This document shows positions 18,747 through 28,311 of a DNA stretch of 59,242 bases, one piece after another; the first letter of the stretch is position 1, and every line of letters starts with the position of its first letter. The position numbers were made by a program, and so were the translations under genes. The stretch is from Anaerolineae bacterium (GTDB lineage: Bacteria > Chloroflexota > Anaerolineae > Aggregatilineales > J027), in assembly GCA_019913005.1 (NCBI GenBank), contig JAIOHL010000016.1:1-59242 (forward strand), read 5' to 3'. A model generated the notes under the pieces. The model was not told where the DNA came from. It saw only the letters and a program-made list of their open reading frames with translations, and searched no databases.

Positions 18747-20585
18747 TTAAAGCTCCAAATAATCACGCAGGGGGCGGCTACGATTGGGATGGCGCAATTT
18801 ACGCAGAGCTTTAGCTTCAATTTGACGGATGCGTTCACGGGTAACACCAAAATGCTGCCCGACTTCTTCAAGCGTGTGTTCTTTGCCATCTTTGAGGCCA
18901 AAACGCAGTTCCAGCACTTCCCGCTCACGTTCATTCAACACCGACAGGGCGCTGCGAATTTGCTCTTTCAGCAGTTGGCGGGCGGCAGCCTCCACCGGGC
19001 TAATCATCTTGTCGTCTTCGATGAAATCTCCTAGTTGGCTCGAATCCTCTTGACCAACGGGCATTTCCAACGACATTGGTTCTTGCGAAATCCGCATAAT
19101 CCGCCGGACTTTACTGGCAGCCCGCAGCAGTTTGCGTTTCATGGTAGGGTCGAGTTTTTCATCATTTTTCCATGCTTCCCGCACCTGCTCGGTTTCTTCA
19201 GGCGTCAGGAAGCCAATTTCAACCGCCAATTGTTCAATCGTCGGGTCAGTGCCGAGTTCTTGAATCAATTTGCGCTGAATACGCATCAGGCGGTTAATGG
19301 TTTCAACCATATGCACCGGGATGCGGATGGTACGCGCTTGGTCGGCGATGGCACGGCTGATAGCTTGGCGAATCCACCATGTCGCATAGGTGCTGAATTT
19401 AAAACCTTTGGTGTGGTCAAATTTTTCCACCGCCCGCAGCAGACCGATATTGCCTTCTTGGATGAGGTCAAGGAAACTGATACCACGCCCCATATAGCGT
19501 TTTGCCATGCTGACGACCAAACGCAGATTGGCACGGGTCAACACTTCAGCAGCTTCATTGCCCCGGAACACTGCACTGGCAAATTCATCGCGCACGCGGC
19601 TGGCATAATAATCTGGCCGACGCTCTACCCACGCGCTAAACGCATCGGCAGTCGGGGGTTCACCCGTTTGGCGATAGGCCCGTAACAATTCCTGTTGAAT
19701 TTCGGGTGGGATGAGATAGAGGGCATGGAACACTTCAAACAGCGACTGTGCCAATCCTGTCCATTTTTCGTCACGTCCCCAAGGCCCCTGCGCCATCAAA
19801 TATTCGCGGACATAGGAGGGCAAGTCTACGTCCCAGTTTTCACGTAATTGAAGGGTCTCCGCAGCTACTAGTTCAAAATCGGGCAGGTCGAGTTTATGGG
19901 TAGCGACCAGCTTTTCGAGCTTGGCCCAATTGGTGAGGATGTGCAGATATAGCGTATTCACGACGGTCAGCGGGTCAGTTTGACCTTCTTTGGTCAGAGT
20001 ATCTACCAACCTATTGAGGAACATGACGGCAGTAATTTGCACGGAGAGCCATGTTTCGCGGTTGGAGTCGAGCAGTTCCACCTGCCCGATTTCTTTGAGA
20101 TACATCCGCACCGGGTCATCCGCCAGCGCCAGCAAATCGTTATCGCTCTCATCGGCGGTGTCAAACCCAACGTCATCAAGATCAAAATCGTCAAAATCTA
20201 GCTCTTCGTCATCGCCCCCCAATTCGCCCGCAATGCCCAGTTCAGAAAGGGTATCATCAAGGTCGTCAAGGTCTTCTTCTTCAAAATCCTCTTCGACCAA
20301 AACAGGCTCATCATCGAGGGCGTCTTCACCTTCAATTTCTTCGACAGCCGCCATTTCAGTGGTGCCGTCTTGTGCTTCAAATTCTTCCGCGTCCGATACC
20401 ACAGTAATCCCTTCCAATCGCTTCAAAAATGCCTGTGCTTCCTCGCTGGCGAGATCGCCAAAGACAGCCATAATCTCGGATTCAGTAAGCTGTCCGGCTT
20501 GTTGTCCTTTGGTAGCCAGCGCTTCTACCAGATGGGCTGGCGCTGTTGAGGTGGTCTTTGGTCGAGAACTCACTCGTTTGGTCAT
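18747..20585 (-). CDS. rpoD: Primary RNA polymerase sigma factor
   Basis: 612 residues. Region 1.1-like N-terminus, then a very acidic stretch (about 85-150), region 1.2 [12 protein letters not shown], region 2 with [35 protein letters not shown] and the -10-reading [17 protein letters not shown], region 3, and region 4 with the helix-turn-helix [20 protein letters not shown]. This is the housekeeping sigma-70. It starts 5 bp after the dnaG stop, giving the classic dnaG-rpoD part of the macromolecular-synthesis operon; rpsU is absent. The region between 1.2 and 2 carries an insertion typical of large primary sigma factors. Confidence 0.97.
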   Translation of the reverse strand: MTKRVSSRPKTTSTAPAHLVEALATKGQQAGQLTESEIMAVFGDLASEEAQAFLKRLEGITVVSDAEEFEAQDGTTEMAAVEEIEGEDALDDEPVLVEEDFEEEDLDDLDDTLSELGIAGELGGDDEELDFDDFDLDDVGFDTADESDNDLLALADDPVRMYLKEIGQVELLDSNRETWLSVQITAVMFLNRLVDTLTKEGQTDPLTVVNTLYLHILTNWAKLEKLVATHKLDLPDFELVAAETLQLRENWDVDLPSYVREYLMAQGPWGRDEKWTGLAQSLFEVFHALYLIPPEIQQELLRAYRQTGEPPTADAFSAWVERRPDYYASRVRDEFASAVFRGNEAAEVLTRANLRLVVSMAKRYMGRGISFLDLIQEGNIGLLRAVEKFDHTKGFKFSTYATWWIRQAISRAIADQARTIRIPVHMVETINRLMRIQRKLIQELGTDPTIEQLAVEIGFLTPEETEQVREAWKNDEKLDPTMKRKLLRAASKVRRIMRISQEPMSLEMPVGQEDSSQLGDFIEDDKMISPVEAAARQLLKEQIRSALSVLNEREREVLELRFGLKDGKEHTLEEVGQHFGVTRERIRQIEAKALRKLRHPNRSRPLRDYLEL

Positions 20586-20590
20586 ATCGC

Positions 20591-22639
20591 TTAATTTTCT
20601 TGCCGTTGATGCACTAACTCATGACGGGCGCGTTCCAATAAATGTATGGCGAGACTATGGGTCTTGATGGTTGAATAATCTACCACGAGGGCACCCTCGC
20701 CGTCTAATTGAGCCTCACGCTCAAAAAAGTAGAAATCACTCATCTCACGTTTTAGCCTTTGTTGTCTTAGTTCATAAATACTTCTGATCAGGTCAGTTAC
20801 ATATTCGTCAGATTCTTTGCTAAATTTGCGAACTTGCTTTTTAGCATCGTGCAGATCTGTTCGATTTCGACGAGATATACGATGTTCGAAAGCTTCAAGT
20901 GGAAGTCGTTGAATTTCTTGTGCCAACTCTACAAGTTCTGACGGAATTTGTTCCATAATAAATTCGAGCGGATCATAATCATATTGATCGAGAGCTTCAT
21001 TAATCAATCGGAATAGGGCGCGATAATCCTCGCGGCTGAAATCATCTTGGTTTAGCGGAAGTAGGGCCGCTGATGCACGTTCTTCTTGGGCAGCCAATTC
21101 GCGCAGTCTACGATTGACCTGAAACAGGCGGTCAGGGGCGTGCAACAACAATGATAGACAGTAGCGTTCGAGCGCCGCACCGGGTTGGCTGGTGTGCCCG
21201 TTGCGCCGCTGCATAGTATTACCGTTTGCCGCACCTTTAGGTTGTGGACGATGGGCGGGTAGCGGTTTGGCGGCAGGCTTCATTACACCTGCCGAATGTA
21301 CCCAATTCAGCAAATCGCGTTCGGGAATGTGTAATCGCACGGCTAGACGCTGCACATTGTCATTGCGCTGCAAATCGCTTTCCGTCGCCGTCAGCAAGGG
21401 CAATAGTTCATGGGCCAACCGCTGACGCTCGTGAATATCGGCGTGCGGGCTAAGACCGCGTGTGCCCATTTCAATCACATAATCTACCAGCGGTTTGGCC
21501 TGATTGACCACTTCCGGCCATTGTTCAGGATTGGCCCGAATAAAGTCATCCGGGTCTTTGCCGCTGGGCAGTTGTAACACCCGTATATCCAATTGGAGTT
21601 TACCCGCCTGCGACATCATACCCCGCGCATCCAACCCCTGCGATCCGTTATCGGCTCCTGCTTCAACCAAGCTATCACGGGTCACTTTGAGGCCGCGCAT
21701 GGTGGCATTCACCCCGGCAGCGTCTGAATCGAGGGCCAAAATCAGCCGATGAGCATATTTTGCCACCAGTTGCACCTGCGTAGGAGTCAAAGCTGTCCCC
21801 ATTTGGGCAACGACATTGGTATACCCCGCTTGATGGGCCTGAATGACATCCATATAGCCTTCAACGATCACCACTGTTTCGCTTTCACGGATGGCACGGC
21901 GGGCCAGATCAAGCCCATAGAGCAGGGTGCTTTTATCAAATAATGGCCCCTGTGGCGAATTCAGATATTTCGGCTGCTGGTCATCCGCCAGAGCGCGTGC
22001 CCCAAAACCAAGTGTGCGACCCCGCCCATCCCGAATGGGGATCATGAGGCGGTGGCGGAAACGATCATAGACGCGGCCATTGTCATTACGAATGGCAAGC
22101 CCTGCCTCTACCAATTCCTCTTCCCGATAGCCTTCTAATCGGAAATGATTTAGGGCGAAATGCCAGTTATCCGGCACGTAGCCGATGTTAAATTGGCGTA
22201 TGGTCGTTTCGTTTAAGCCGCGCCGCGCAACATAGGCCCGCACCGACTCGGCTTCCGGCGATTCCAGAAGATACTGGGTAAAATATTGGGCTGCCGCATC
22301 CAGCAGCGCCAAGAGACGGTCTTCAGTGTTTTGCCGGGTGGTCTCTTCGGGGGTTTGTGGACGAAGCTCAATCCCGGCTTTTTCGGCGAGGGCACGCAGC
22401 GTTTCGGCAAAATCCCACCCCTCGGCTTTCATCACAAAGCTGAAGAGGTCGCCGCCTTCGCTGCACGCGCCGAAACAGCGCCACGTCTGACGGTCTGGAA
22501 AGACGACAAACGAAGGGGTCTTTTCCCCATGAAAGGGGCAAAGCGCCTTATAATTGCGCCCCGCTTTTTTAAGGGGGGTATACGCCGCCACGATGTCTAC
22601 AATATCGAGTCGGGCTTTGATGTCGTCAATTACGGACAT
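20591..22639 (-). CDS. dnaG: DNA primase DnaG
   Basis: 682 residues from the ATG at 22639, where the conserved [17 protein letters not shown] begins; 32 in-frame upstream residues lack any conserved feature. It synthesises RNA primers at the replication fork. Zinc finger: Cys34, His37, Cys55, Cys59 (CPFH and CFGAC). The RNA-polymerase core holds the TOPRIM segment with [11 protein letters not shown] and LALDSDAAG. The C-terminal 150 or so residues are the helicase-binding region. First gene of dnaG-rpoD. Confidence 0.95.
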   Translation of the reverse strand: MSVIDDIKARLDIVDIVAAYTPLKKAGRNYKALCPFHGEKTPSFVVFPDRQTWRCFGACSEGGDLFSFVMKAEGWDFAETLRALAEKAGIELRPQTPEETTRQNTEDRLLALLDAAAQYFTQYLLESPEAESVRAYVARRGLNETTIRQFNIGYVPDNWHFALNHFRLEGYREEELVEAGLAIRNDNGRVYDRFRHRLMIPIRDGRGRTLGFGARALADDQQPKYLNSPQGPLFDKSTLLYGLDLARRAIRESETVVIVEGYMDVIQAHQAGYTNVVAQMGTALTPTQVQLVAKYAHRLILALDSDAAGVNATMRGLKVTRDSLVEAGADNGSQGLDARGMMSQAGKLQLDIRVLQLPSGKDPDDFIRANPEQWPEVVNQAKPLVDYVIEMGTRGLSPHADIHERQRLAHELLPLLTATESDLQRNDNVQRLAVRLHIPERDLLNWVHSAGVMKPAAKPLPAHRPQPKGAANGNTMQRRNGHTSQPGAALERYCLSLLLHAPDRLFQVNRRLRELAAQEERASAALLPLNQDDFSREDYRALFRLINEALDQYDYDPLEFIMEQIPSELVELAQEIQRLPLEAFEHRISRRNRTDLHDAKKQVRKFSKESDEYVTDLIRSIYELRQQRLKREMSDFYFFEREAQLDGEGALVVDYSTIKTHSLAIHLLERARHELVHQRQEN

Positions 22640-22837
22640 ACCAGTTAAAACCTTTTGACCGGGATGGTATTTTGTGTTGGCATTATATGTTTGTTCTAGT
22701 CTTAGCGCAAGCGAAGGCTCTAAAAATTTAGGCAATCTTCATGTCGTAAGGCACTTGGCAGAACCTCGAATTCGGTTCAAAATTAGAGTTGAAAATATGC
22801 AATTTTGCGCCTTGTGCTATTTTGATGGGGTGAAAGA

Positions 22838-23236
22838 ATGACGATGACCGATGAAACCGTGCTAGTCCCAACTGATGAGGATATTTTAGAATCGCTCCAT
22901 GCCCTCGTCCGCTCAAACGATCAAATCCGTGTGTCACGGAATGATTTCACTTATACAGTGGTCAATGGGGTGGTGAAATTGGTGGGCCATGTGAGAACCC
23001 CAATTGTGCGGCGGATGTTTAAAGACAGCGTGCTGCAATTGGCGGGCGTCAGTGCGGTAGATGATACGGCATTGTACGATGATGAAGCTGTTCTCCTAGC
23101 GGTAGGTAAGGTGCTGCCTGTTGGGGTTCGGGCACGTATCAATCACGGCGCGGTAGCCTTAAGCGGAACTTCGGCGGATGAAATCGTCGCCAACGTGGGT
23201 GAAATTCCGGGTGTCCGATTGGTCTCCTTTAGTTAA
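22838..23236 (+). CDS. BON-domain protein
   Basis: 132 residues made of two BON (phospholipid-binding, OsmY-like) repeats: about 14-75 with VVNGVVKLVGHVRT, and about 82-131 with INHGAVALSGTS and IPGVRLVSF. No signal peptide is visible, so it may be cytoplasmic. It starts a long plus-strand run and is transcribed divergently from dnaG. Its exact role is unknown. Confidence 0.75.
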   Translation: MTMTDETVLVPTDEDILESLHALVRSNDQIRVSRNDFTYTVVNGVVKLVGHVRTPIVRRMFKDSVLQLAGVSAVDDTALYDDEAVLLAVGKVLPVGVRARINHGAVALSGTSADEIVANVGEIPGVRLVSFS

Positions 23237-23244
23237 ATCGTTCA

Positions 23245-24261
23245 ATGCGAAAAAAATTACGCCTATCCCATGTCCCGACTAGTATTTTGGTGCTGGTTGG
23301 GATTCTACTTTTGCTGGTGGCCTGCGAACCCTTAGCCCCTGATGATCAGAGTCAACAGGTCATTGTGGTGACGGCAACCCCTTTGCCATCTCCCCGACCC
23401 AGTGCCACCCCACCCTTTGTTACGGCACTGCCGACCCGTGTCGAAGCAACCGTTACCCCTACGATTGCAACACGCCCGACGGTGAGCCTCCCCCCCTGTG
23501 AGGAAACCGAGGGGCGAGTGTTGGATGCTACCTTTACCAGTACCATCATGGAAAATGATGTGCCGTATCGCATGTATCTGCCCCCCTGCTTTTTCATTAC
23601 GGGTCAACGCTATCCCTATGTCATTTTATTGCACGGCTCAACCTTCGATCAAACCCAATGGACAGATGGATTGGACGTGCAGACGGTCATGGATGAGCAG
23701 TTGGCGGATCCGCTGAATCCCCTGCCGCCGATGGTGTTGATTATGCCCTATGGCGATTGGCTGATGCAGGAAAATATCTTTGACGAAGGGGCGTCCTATG
23801 AAAATGTTATTTTGGACGAATTGATTCCAACCGTCGAAAGCCAATATTGCCTATGGTCAGATCGTGAAGGCCGAGCGATTGGCGGAATTTCGCGTGGTGG
23901 CTTTTGGTCGGTCAGCATCGCATTTCGGCATCAAGACTTGTTTTCGGCGGTAGGGGGCCATAGCCCCGTTTTTGATGCTGATCTTGCCCCGCCATTGTAT
24001 GACCCACTGCAATTGGCCGAAACCATCCCGCCAACCACCCAACTGCGGATTTATTTGGATGTGACCCAATCGGACGTTGCCGAACCCAATGTGACGGCGG
24101 TCTCGAATATTTTGCGTTTAAATGGCGTCGAGCATACCTATGAAATTAGCCCGACGGGGGATCATGATAATGAGTATTGGGCGGGGCATGTCTTGGATTA
24201 TCTGATGTTCTATGGTCAGGATTGGCCGCGTAATGCTGCCGAACTGCCGAGTTGTTTTTAG
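23245..24261 (+). CDS. Lipoprotein esterase, enterochelin-esterase-like
   Basis: 338 residues. Signal peptide with lipobox LVAC (Cys27), Thr/Pro linker to about residue 80, then an alpha/beta-hydrolase of the EstD/enterochelin-esterase group: YPYVILLHGS strand, nucleophile Ser216 in GGISRGG, and a likely catalytic His307 in TGDHDNEYW. Predicted to hydrolyse an ester at the cell surface; the substrate is unknown. It starts 8 bp after the BON gene. A paralogue with a different N-terminus lies at 25310, about 1 kb downstream. Confidence 0.8.
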   Translation: MRKKLRLSHVPTSILVLVGILLLLVACEPLAPDDQSQQVIVVTATPLPSPRPSATPPFVTALPTRVEATVTPTIATRPTVSLPPCEETEGRVLDATFTSTIMENDVPYRMYLPPCFFITGQRYPYVILLHGSTFDQTQWTDGLDVQTVMDEQLADPLNPLPPMVLIMPYGDWLMQENIFDEGASYENVILDELIPTVESQYCLWSDREGRAIGGISRGGFWSVSIAFRHQDLFSAVGGHSPVFDADLAPPLYDPLQLAETIPPTTQLRIYLDVTQSDVAEPNVTAVSNILRLNGVEHTYEISPTGDHDNEYWAGHVLDYLMFYGQDWPRNAAELPSCF

Positions 24262-24270
24262 GAACATTAG

Positions 24271-24600
24271 ATGTTGAACATACAGGAAGCTGACTATCAA
24301 CTTCTCATTTTCACAGGGCCTGATCCTCTTGACTCTCAAGATGATAATGTGGATGTTGAGGTTGTTTTTCCAAATGGCGAACGATATATTGCAACATTCT
24401 TTACGCTCAAGAATTTGGAAACTATCATGAATCGCCATGCTAAAAGTGGTGAATGTAACAACGGTAAATATTTATGGGCCGCCGATATGGTCATTGTTCG
24501 TGAACTGACCACAGAAGCCATTTGGGAAACAGTGGCCTATATGATTCTTAACCAAGAGCTAGAATCTACCTTCTCACACACTAGAGACTCCAATGGATGA
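24271..24600 (+). CDS. Small protein of unknown function, possibly immunity-like
   Basis: 109 residues, soluble, acidic, AT-richer codons than its neighbours. A beta-rich N-terminal half (VDVEVVFPNGERYIATFFT) is followed by helices with a Cys and Trp residues. I do not recognise it. The ribosome site AGGAAC overlaps the esterase stop codon, and the next gene starts 11 bp beyond. Its size and its position beside another small soluble protein resemble immunity-protein genes, but no toxin gene is adjacent, so this is a guess. Confidence 0.55.
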   Translation: MLNIQEADYQLLIFTGPDPLDSQDDNVDVEVVFPNGERYIATFFTLKNLETIMNRHAKSGECNNGKYLWAADMVIVRELTTEAIWETVAYMILNQELESTFSHTRDSNG

Positions 24601-24611
24601 GGGATTGCCAA

Positions 24612-25301
24612 ATGCCTGTACCACCTCAATTGCGTGAAAAGATTGAAAAGGGATTAGAAGCGATAAGGACTCACTCACTCCATCACTTCAATTGGCCTCA
24701 TCGCCAAGAACTTTACCTAACATTTGGTTCTTATGATGACCCCAATGTTTTGAAGGCAAGGGGATGGCTGGCCGTTCTCGCGGCTCAATATATGTTTCCA
24801 ATTCTTGAAGCCGCTGCAACAGAAATAGATGATTTGCTCCGCAGTATGCTGGAGGCATCCATTGGCTACTTGAACGGGGCGGTATCAGATGATGAAATTG
24901 CCAATATTGAGGATGAGGGCTATCACACCTTAGGTAACTGGGCTGATTTTGATGATCCCGGTTATTCACCTAGAGCCGATATTGCAGCGATGGCAGTGTA
25001 TAAAGCAGTGGGTGAGGCACAAGGCAAAAGGCAAGCCCCATTCGAGTTTGCGAAAAAGTATAGTAAACACACGTCCGACGGTACTGTGTCAGGAGACATG
25101 TTTTCAGATAGCGACTGGGTAAGTATTGCGGGTGTTGGCGATACGGTGGGGTGTGCAGCATTGGCGTATGCAGCAACCGATGAAAATGTTTCAAGCTATA
25201 ACTCCCAGAAATTGGAAGAGTTTTGGAAATGGTGGTTATTAGAAGCCATTCCTAAAGCGTGGCAATTAGCCGAAACATCACCAAATCAATCTACAGAGTA
25301 A
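24612..25301 (+). CDS. All-helical protein, possible Imm5-like immunity protein
   Basis: 229 residues from the ATG at 24612, chosen because GAGGG lies 8 bases upstream; an ATG at 24597 overlapping the preceding stop is the alternative. Acidic, soluble and mostly helical; notable are WPHRQELYLTFGSYDDP at the N-terminus and AALAYAATDENVSSYN with a Trp-rich FWKWWLLEAIPKAW near the C-terminus. The Ala-rich repeats recall Imm5-type immunity proteins, but this is weak pattern memory. Translationally linked to the preceding small gene. Function unknown. Confidence 0.5.
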   Translation: MPVPPQLREKIEKGLEAIRTHSLHHFNWPHRQELYLTFGSYDDPNVLKARGWLAVLAAQYMFPILEAAATEIDDLLRSMLEASIGYLNGAVSDDEIANIEDEGYHTLGNWADFDDPGYSPRADIAAMAVYKAVGEAQGKRQAPFEFAKKYSKHTSDGTVSGDMFSDSDWVSIAGVGDTVGCAALAYAATDENVSSYNSQKLEEFWKWWLLEAIPKAWQLAETSPNQSTE

Positions 25302-25309
25302 ATAGGTAC

Positions 25310-26512
25310 ATGAAAATCGTCAAAAAGGTTGTTTTAGTTACAGTTGTCATTCTAGTTCTAGGGTTTCCGTTCAAAACCCATGCCCGCCAAAACGGGGGTG
25401 GGGTGATTCAATTCGGTGAGACCATTGCAGCAGATTTGGCATCTGGTGAAACCGATAGCTGGACATTTACAGGTCGTATAGGGCAATTAGTCACGATTTC
25501 GATGGAGCGTTTCCCCGCCGACCAAGCCGATACCCTTGACCCCTTTATAGATTTGGTAGGACCAGATGGTACCCTGCTGGCCTCCGATGATGACAGTGGC
25601 CCCGGCAAAGACGCGCTGATTTTGGGCGTGATCCTGCCTGCTGATGGGGCCTACTCCATTCAATTAAGCAGTTTTGACGATTTCAGCCCCGGTATTTACC
25701 AGATCGCGCTGGCGGAAAATGTGCTGCCAGAGGGGTGTACCTCCCTGCAAGGCACGATGGTTCAAGTGGATCCTTGGTACAGCGCCATCGCCCGCGAAAA
25801 TCTACGCTATCGGGTCTATTTACCCCCCTGTTATCAAACCAGCACCGTCAAATATCCCTATATGTTGCTAATGCACGGCTCAAATACGGACGATTCCCAT
25901 TTTGACCGTTTAGAAATGGACGAGGCCCTTACCCGCGATATAGCGTTGGGTCGCTTGCCCCCAATGGCGCTGGTGTTGCCTTTTGGTGGCGTGATGGCGA
26001 ACACCAATGTCTTTTGGATTGATGGATCATATGAATACGTCATTTTGAACGAACTCATGCCGCTGGTCGAAAGCACCTACTGTCTGCAAAATACGCCGGA
26101 AGGCCGGGCGATTGGTGGAATTTCGCGCGGCGGTTTCTGGGCCTATCTCATCGGGTTGCGCCACCCGGAACTCTTTACCGCCGTTGGTGGGCACAGCCCC
26201 TTTTTCGATTTATACCACGCGCCGGATACCCATAATCCACTGGCGCTTGCTCTCACCGTCGAATGGCCTGCCAATGCTCCCCGCCTCTATATGGATCGGG
26301 GCAAGGATGATTATGCTCAGGTCAATATTGATTTAATTGCCGAGCGCCTGACCGAACATGGCATTCCTTTTACCTATGTGCTGCACCCGACGGGCGAACA
26401 CCGCGATGAATATTGGGGGGCGCATGTCGAAGAATATCTGATGTTTTATGCCGAGACATGGGACGCCAGCACCTATCCTCCCTGTGATTTACCCAATGGT
26501 GGATTGAATTAG
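25310..26512 (+). CDS. Secreted PPC-esterase fusion
   Basis: 400 residues. Signal peptide (basic MKIVKK, hydrophobic core to about 20, ARQ cleavage zone), a PPC beta-sandwich (about 35-135) with the recurrent LDPFIDLVGPDGTLLASDDD motif, then an enterochelin-esterase-like hydrolase (about 143-395): YPYMLLMHGS, nucleophile Ser272 in GGISRGG, and a likely catalytic His in TGEHRDEYW. Clearly paralogous to the lipoprotein at 23245 but secreted by another anchor. The ATG at 25310 gives the cleaner signal peptide. Confidence 0.8.
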   Translation: MKIVKKVVLVTVVILVLGFPFKTHARQNGGGVIQFGETIAADLASGETDSWTFTGRIGQLVTISMERFPADQADTLDPFIDLVGPDGTLLASDDDSGPGKDALILGVILPADGAYSIQLSSFDDFSPGIYQIALAENVLPEGCTSLQGTMVQVDPWYSAIARENLRYRVYLPPCYQTSTVKYPYMLLMHGSNTDDSHFDRLEMDEALTRDIALGRLPPMALVLPFGGVMANTNVFWIDGSYEYVILNELMPLVESTYCLQNTPEGRAIGGISRGGFWAYLIGLRHPELFTAVGGHSPFFDLYHAPDTHNPLALALTVEWPANAPRLYMDRGKDDYAQVNIDLIAERLTEHGIPFTYVLHPTGEHRDEYWGAHVEEYLMFYAETWDASTYPPCDLPNGGLN

Positions 26513-26526
26513 AAAGAGTCGTTTGC

Positions 26527-28260
26527 ATGAGAGTGTTTTATCGCTTTGCTATTTTCGCCTGTATATTGACGACCCTCTTGATTTTTGCGCCCTTTGCCGC
26601 CGCGCAAGATGATCTGAATTTATCGTTGAATAACCCCACTGCCGGAACGCTTACCGCAACCGTGCCGCAACAAACATGGCGTTTTCAGATCGGGCAGGCT
26701 CAAACCCTCAGCTTAGATGTGGCCCGCAGCACGGGTAATTCGGTGTTGATTGTGATTCTTAATCAGATGAACAATGCCGATACGCCGCTGCAACTCATCA
26801 AAGCGCGGGGCGATACCACAGGACGGGTCTACATTCCGCAACTCTATTTGGAGGCCGGAAATTATGCGTTGACAGTGACAGGAGATTTGGTGGCGGTAGG
26901 TGGTGAGACGGTTGATTATTATATTTTACTGGCGACGGTGGGCACCCCGGTTGGCCCAACCGCTAACGTGGCAACCTTTACGCCTAGCCCAACGGTGCAT
27001 CGTACCGCTACGCCAATTCCCTCCAATAATGCGACCCAGATTGCTGAAGATGAGGTGGGTATATCCGGTTTTAAATTGATCGAATCGGGTGAGGCGCTTG
27101 AATTTGGTGAAATGCGCGAAGGGATATTTGAGCAAGAAGGCGACATTCATCAATTTACCTTCTTCGGCACGACGGACATGGTGGTGACGCTGAGTTTTAG
27201 CCGGATGGATGAAGAGGCCACCTTTGACCCCTATTTGCGTTTGCAAGCCCCCGATGGCACCATTATTGCCGAAGACGATGACATCGTACCCACCACGCTC
27301 GATTCAGTCATTAACAGTGTCATTTTGCCCGCCGATGGGACATATACTGTTTATGCCGGAAGCGCTACCGGATTTGGGGTAGGGAGCTATCTAATTGGGA
27401 TTGGTATAGGCGTTACCGTCGCGGATGTCGAACGTGGTACGCTCGCGCCTGATTTCACGCAAACCGCCACCCTTGAATTTTATGGCGCACGAGATCGTTG
27501 GTTAATTGGCTTGCAAGCGGGAGATGTCGTCACCATTTATCTCAAGCGGGTAGACAATACCACGACCTTTGACCCGATGGTGGAATTAGTCGCACCGGGG
27601 GGCGAATCATTAGCCTTTGATGATGACAGTGGCGGCGATAACAACGCTTTGGTTACGGATCTGACGGTTACGGAAACTGGACTGTACAGCATTCATGTGG
27701 CTGGGTTTGGCAACAGTGAATTGGGGACATATGAACTGCGCTGGTCACGCGAGACCGCCACTCCACCAGCCTCCACTCCCTCACCAATTACGACCACTCG
27801 CCCATCCCCATCGCCCAGCGCGACGACACGCCTCTTGCCGAGTTCAACCCCGACCCCAACGACTTCTACCATGTCCCAACTCCCCAGCCCGCAGGCCACC
27901 CCGACATTGGTTAGCCCCACCGTGACGGTTTTTGCGACGGCTGCCGCTGTCTTACCACCAGCGGGGTCAGAACGGGGCAGTGTCAGCGAAGGTGGAGTTT
28001 TTGAACGCCAGATTGATATTCCTGCTGGCGATAGTCTATTGGTATTTGTTGAGGGCTATTGGAGTTTTGATGCGATTTTGGAGTTGGTTGATTCTTCGGG
28101 TGTCGTGATTGAAATGGTGGATGATGTTGGGTTCAACACCACCTTTGACCGCAACCCGCGTCTGACCGTTATTATTCCAGTCGAAGGGCGCTATGTATTG
28201 CGGGTCTACGGCTACGAAGGTAGTGCCGGAGAATTTAGCCTTAACTGGCGTGTACAATAG
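26527..28260 (+). CDS. Secreted multi-PPC-domain protein
   Basis: 577 residues. Signal peptide ending near AAAQ (residue 26), then PPC-type beta-sandwich units at about 30-140, 190-305, 310-400 and 490-575. Two of them carry the TFDPYLRLQAPDGTII or TFDPMVELVAPGGESL motif followed by acidic DDD; Thr/Pro/Ser linkers separate units (about 150-170 and 410-470). No catalytic motif. PPC domains often accompany secreted enzymes; a free-standing array may be a binding or scaffold protein for the adjacent esterases. 14 bp after the PPC-esterase gene. Confidence 0.75.
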   Translation: MRVFYRFAIFACILTTLLIFAPFAAAQDDLNLSLNNPTAGTLTATVPQQTWRFQIGQAQTLSLDVARSTGNSVLIVILNQMNNADTPLQLIKARGDTTGRVYIPQLYLEAGNYALTVTGDLVAVGGETVDYYILLATVGTPVGPTANVATFTPSPTVHRTATPIPSNNATQIAEDEVGISGFKLIESGEALEFGEMREGIFEQEGDIHQFTFFGTTDMVVTLSFSRMDEEATFDPYLRLQAPDGTIIAEDDDIVPTTLDSVINSVILPADGTYTVYAGSATGFGVGSYLIGIGIGVTVADVERGTLAPDFTQTATLEFYGARDRWLIGLQAGDVVTIYLKRVDNTTTFDPMVELVAPGGESLAFDDDSGGDNNALVTDLTVTETGLYSIHVAGFGNSELGTYELRWSRETATPPASTPSPITTTRPSPSPSATTRLLPSSTPTPTTSTMSQLPSPQATPTLVSPTVTVFATAAAVLPPAGSERGSVSEGGVFERQIDIPAGDSLLVFVEGYWSFDAILELVDSSGVVIEMVDDVGFNTTFDRNPRLTVIIPVEGRYVLRVYGYEGSAGEFSLNWRVQ

Positions 28261-28311
28261 TGTTACTATAAATGCACCGTCCTTATCCATCAATGGAAAT
28301 ACACATCTCCT

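Noticed and set aside
19990-20667. 225-residue plus-strand frame, very Ser-rich
   Set aside because: It is the antisense of the acidic low-complexity part of rpoD; the Ser runs are the complement of Asp/Glu codons.
22761-22778. GAACC/GGTTC inverted repeat as a LexA box upstream of dnaG
   Set aside because: Arms are five bases with an eight-base centre, not matching the LexA spacing I know; left as chance.
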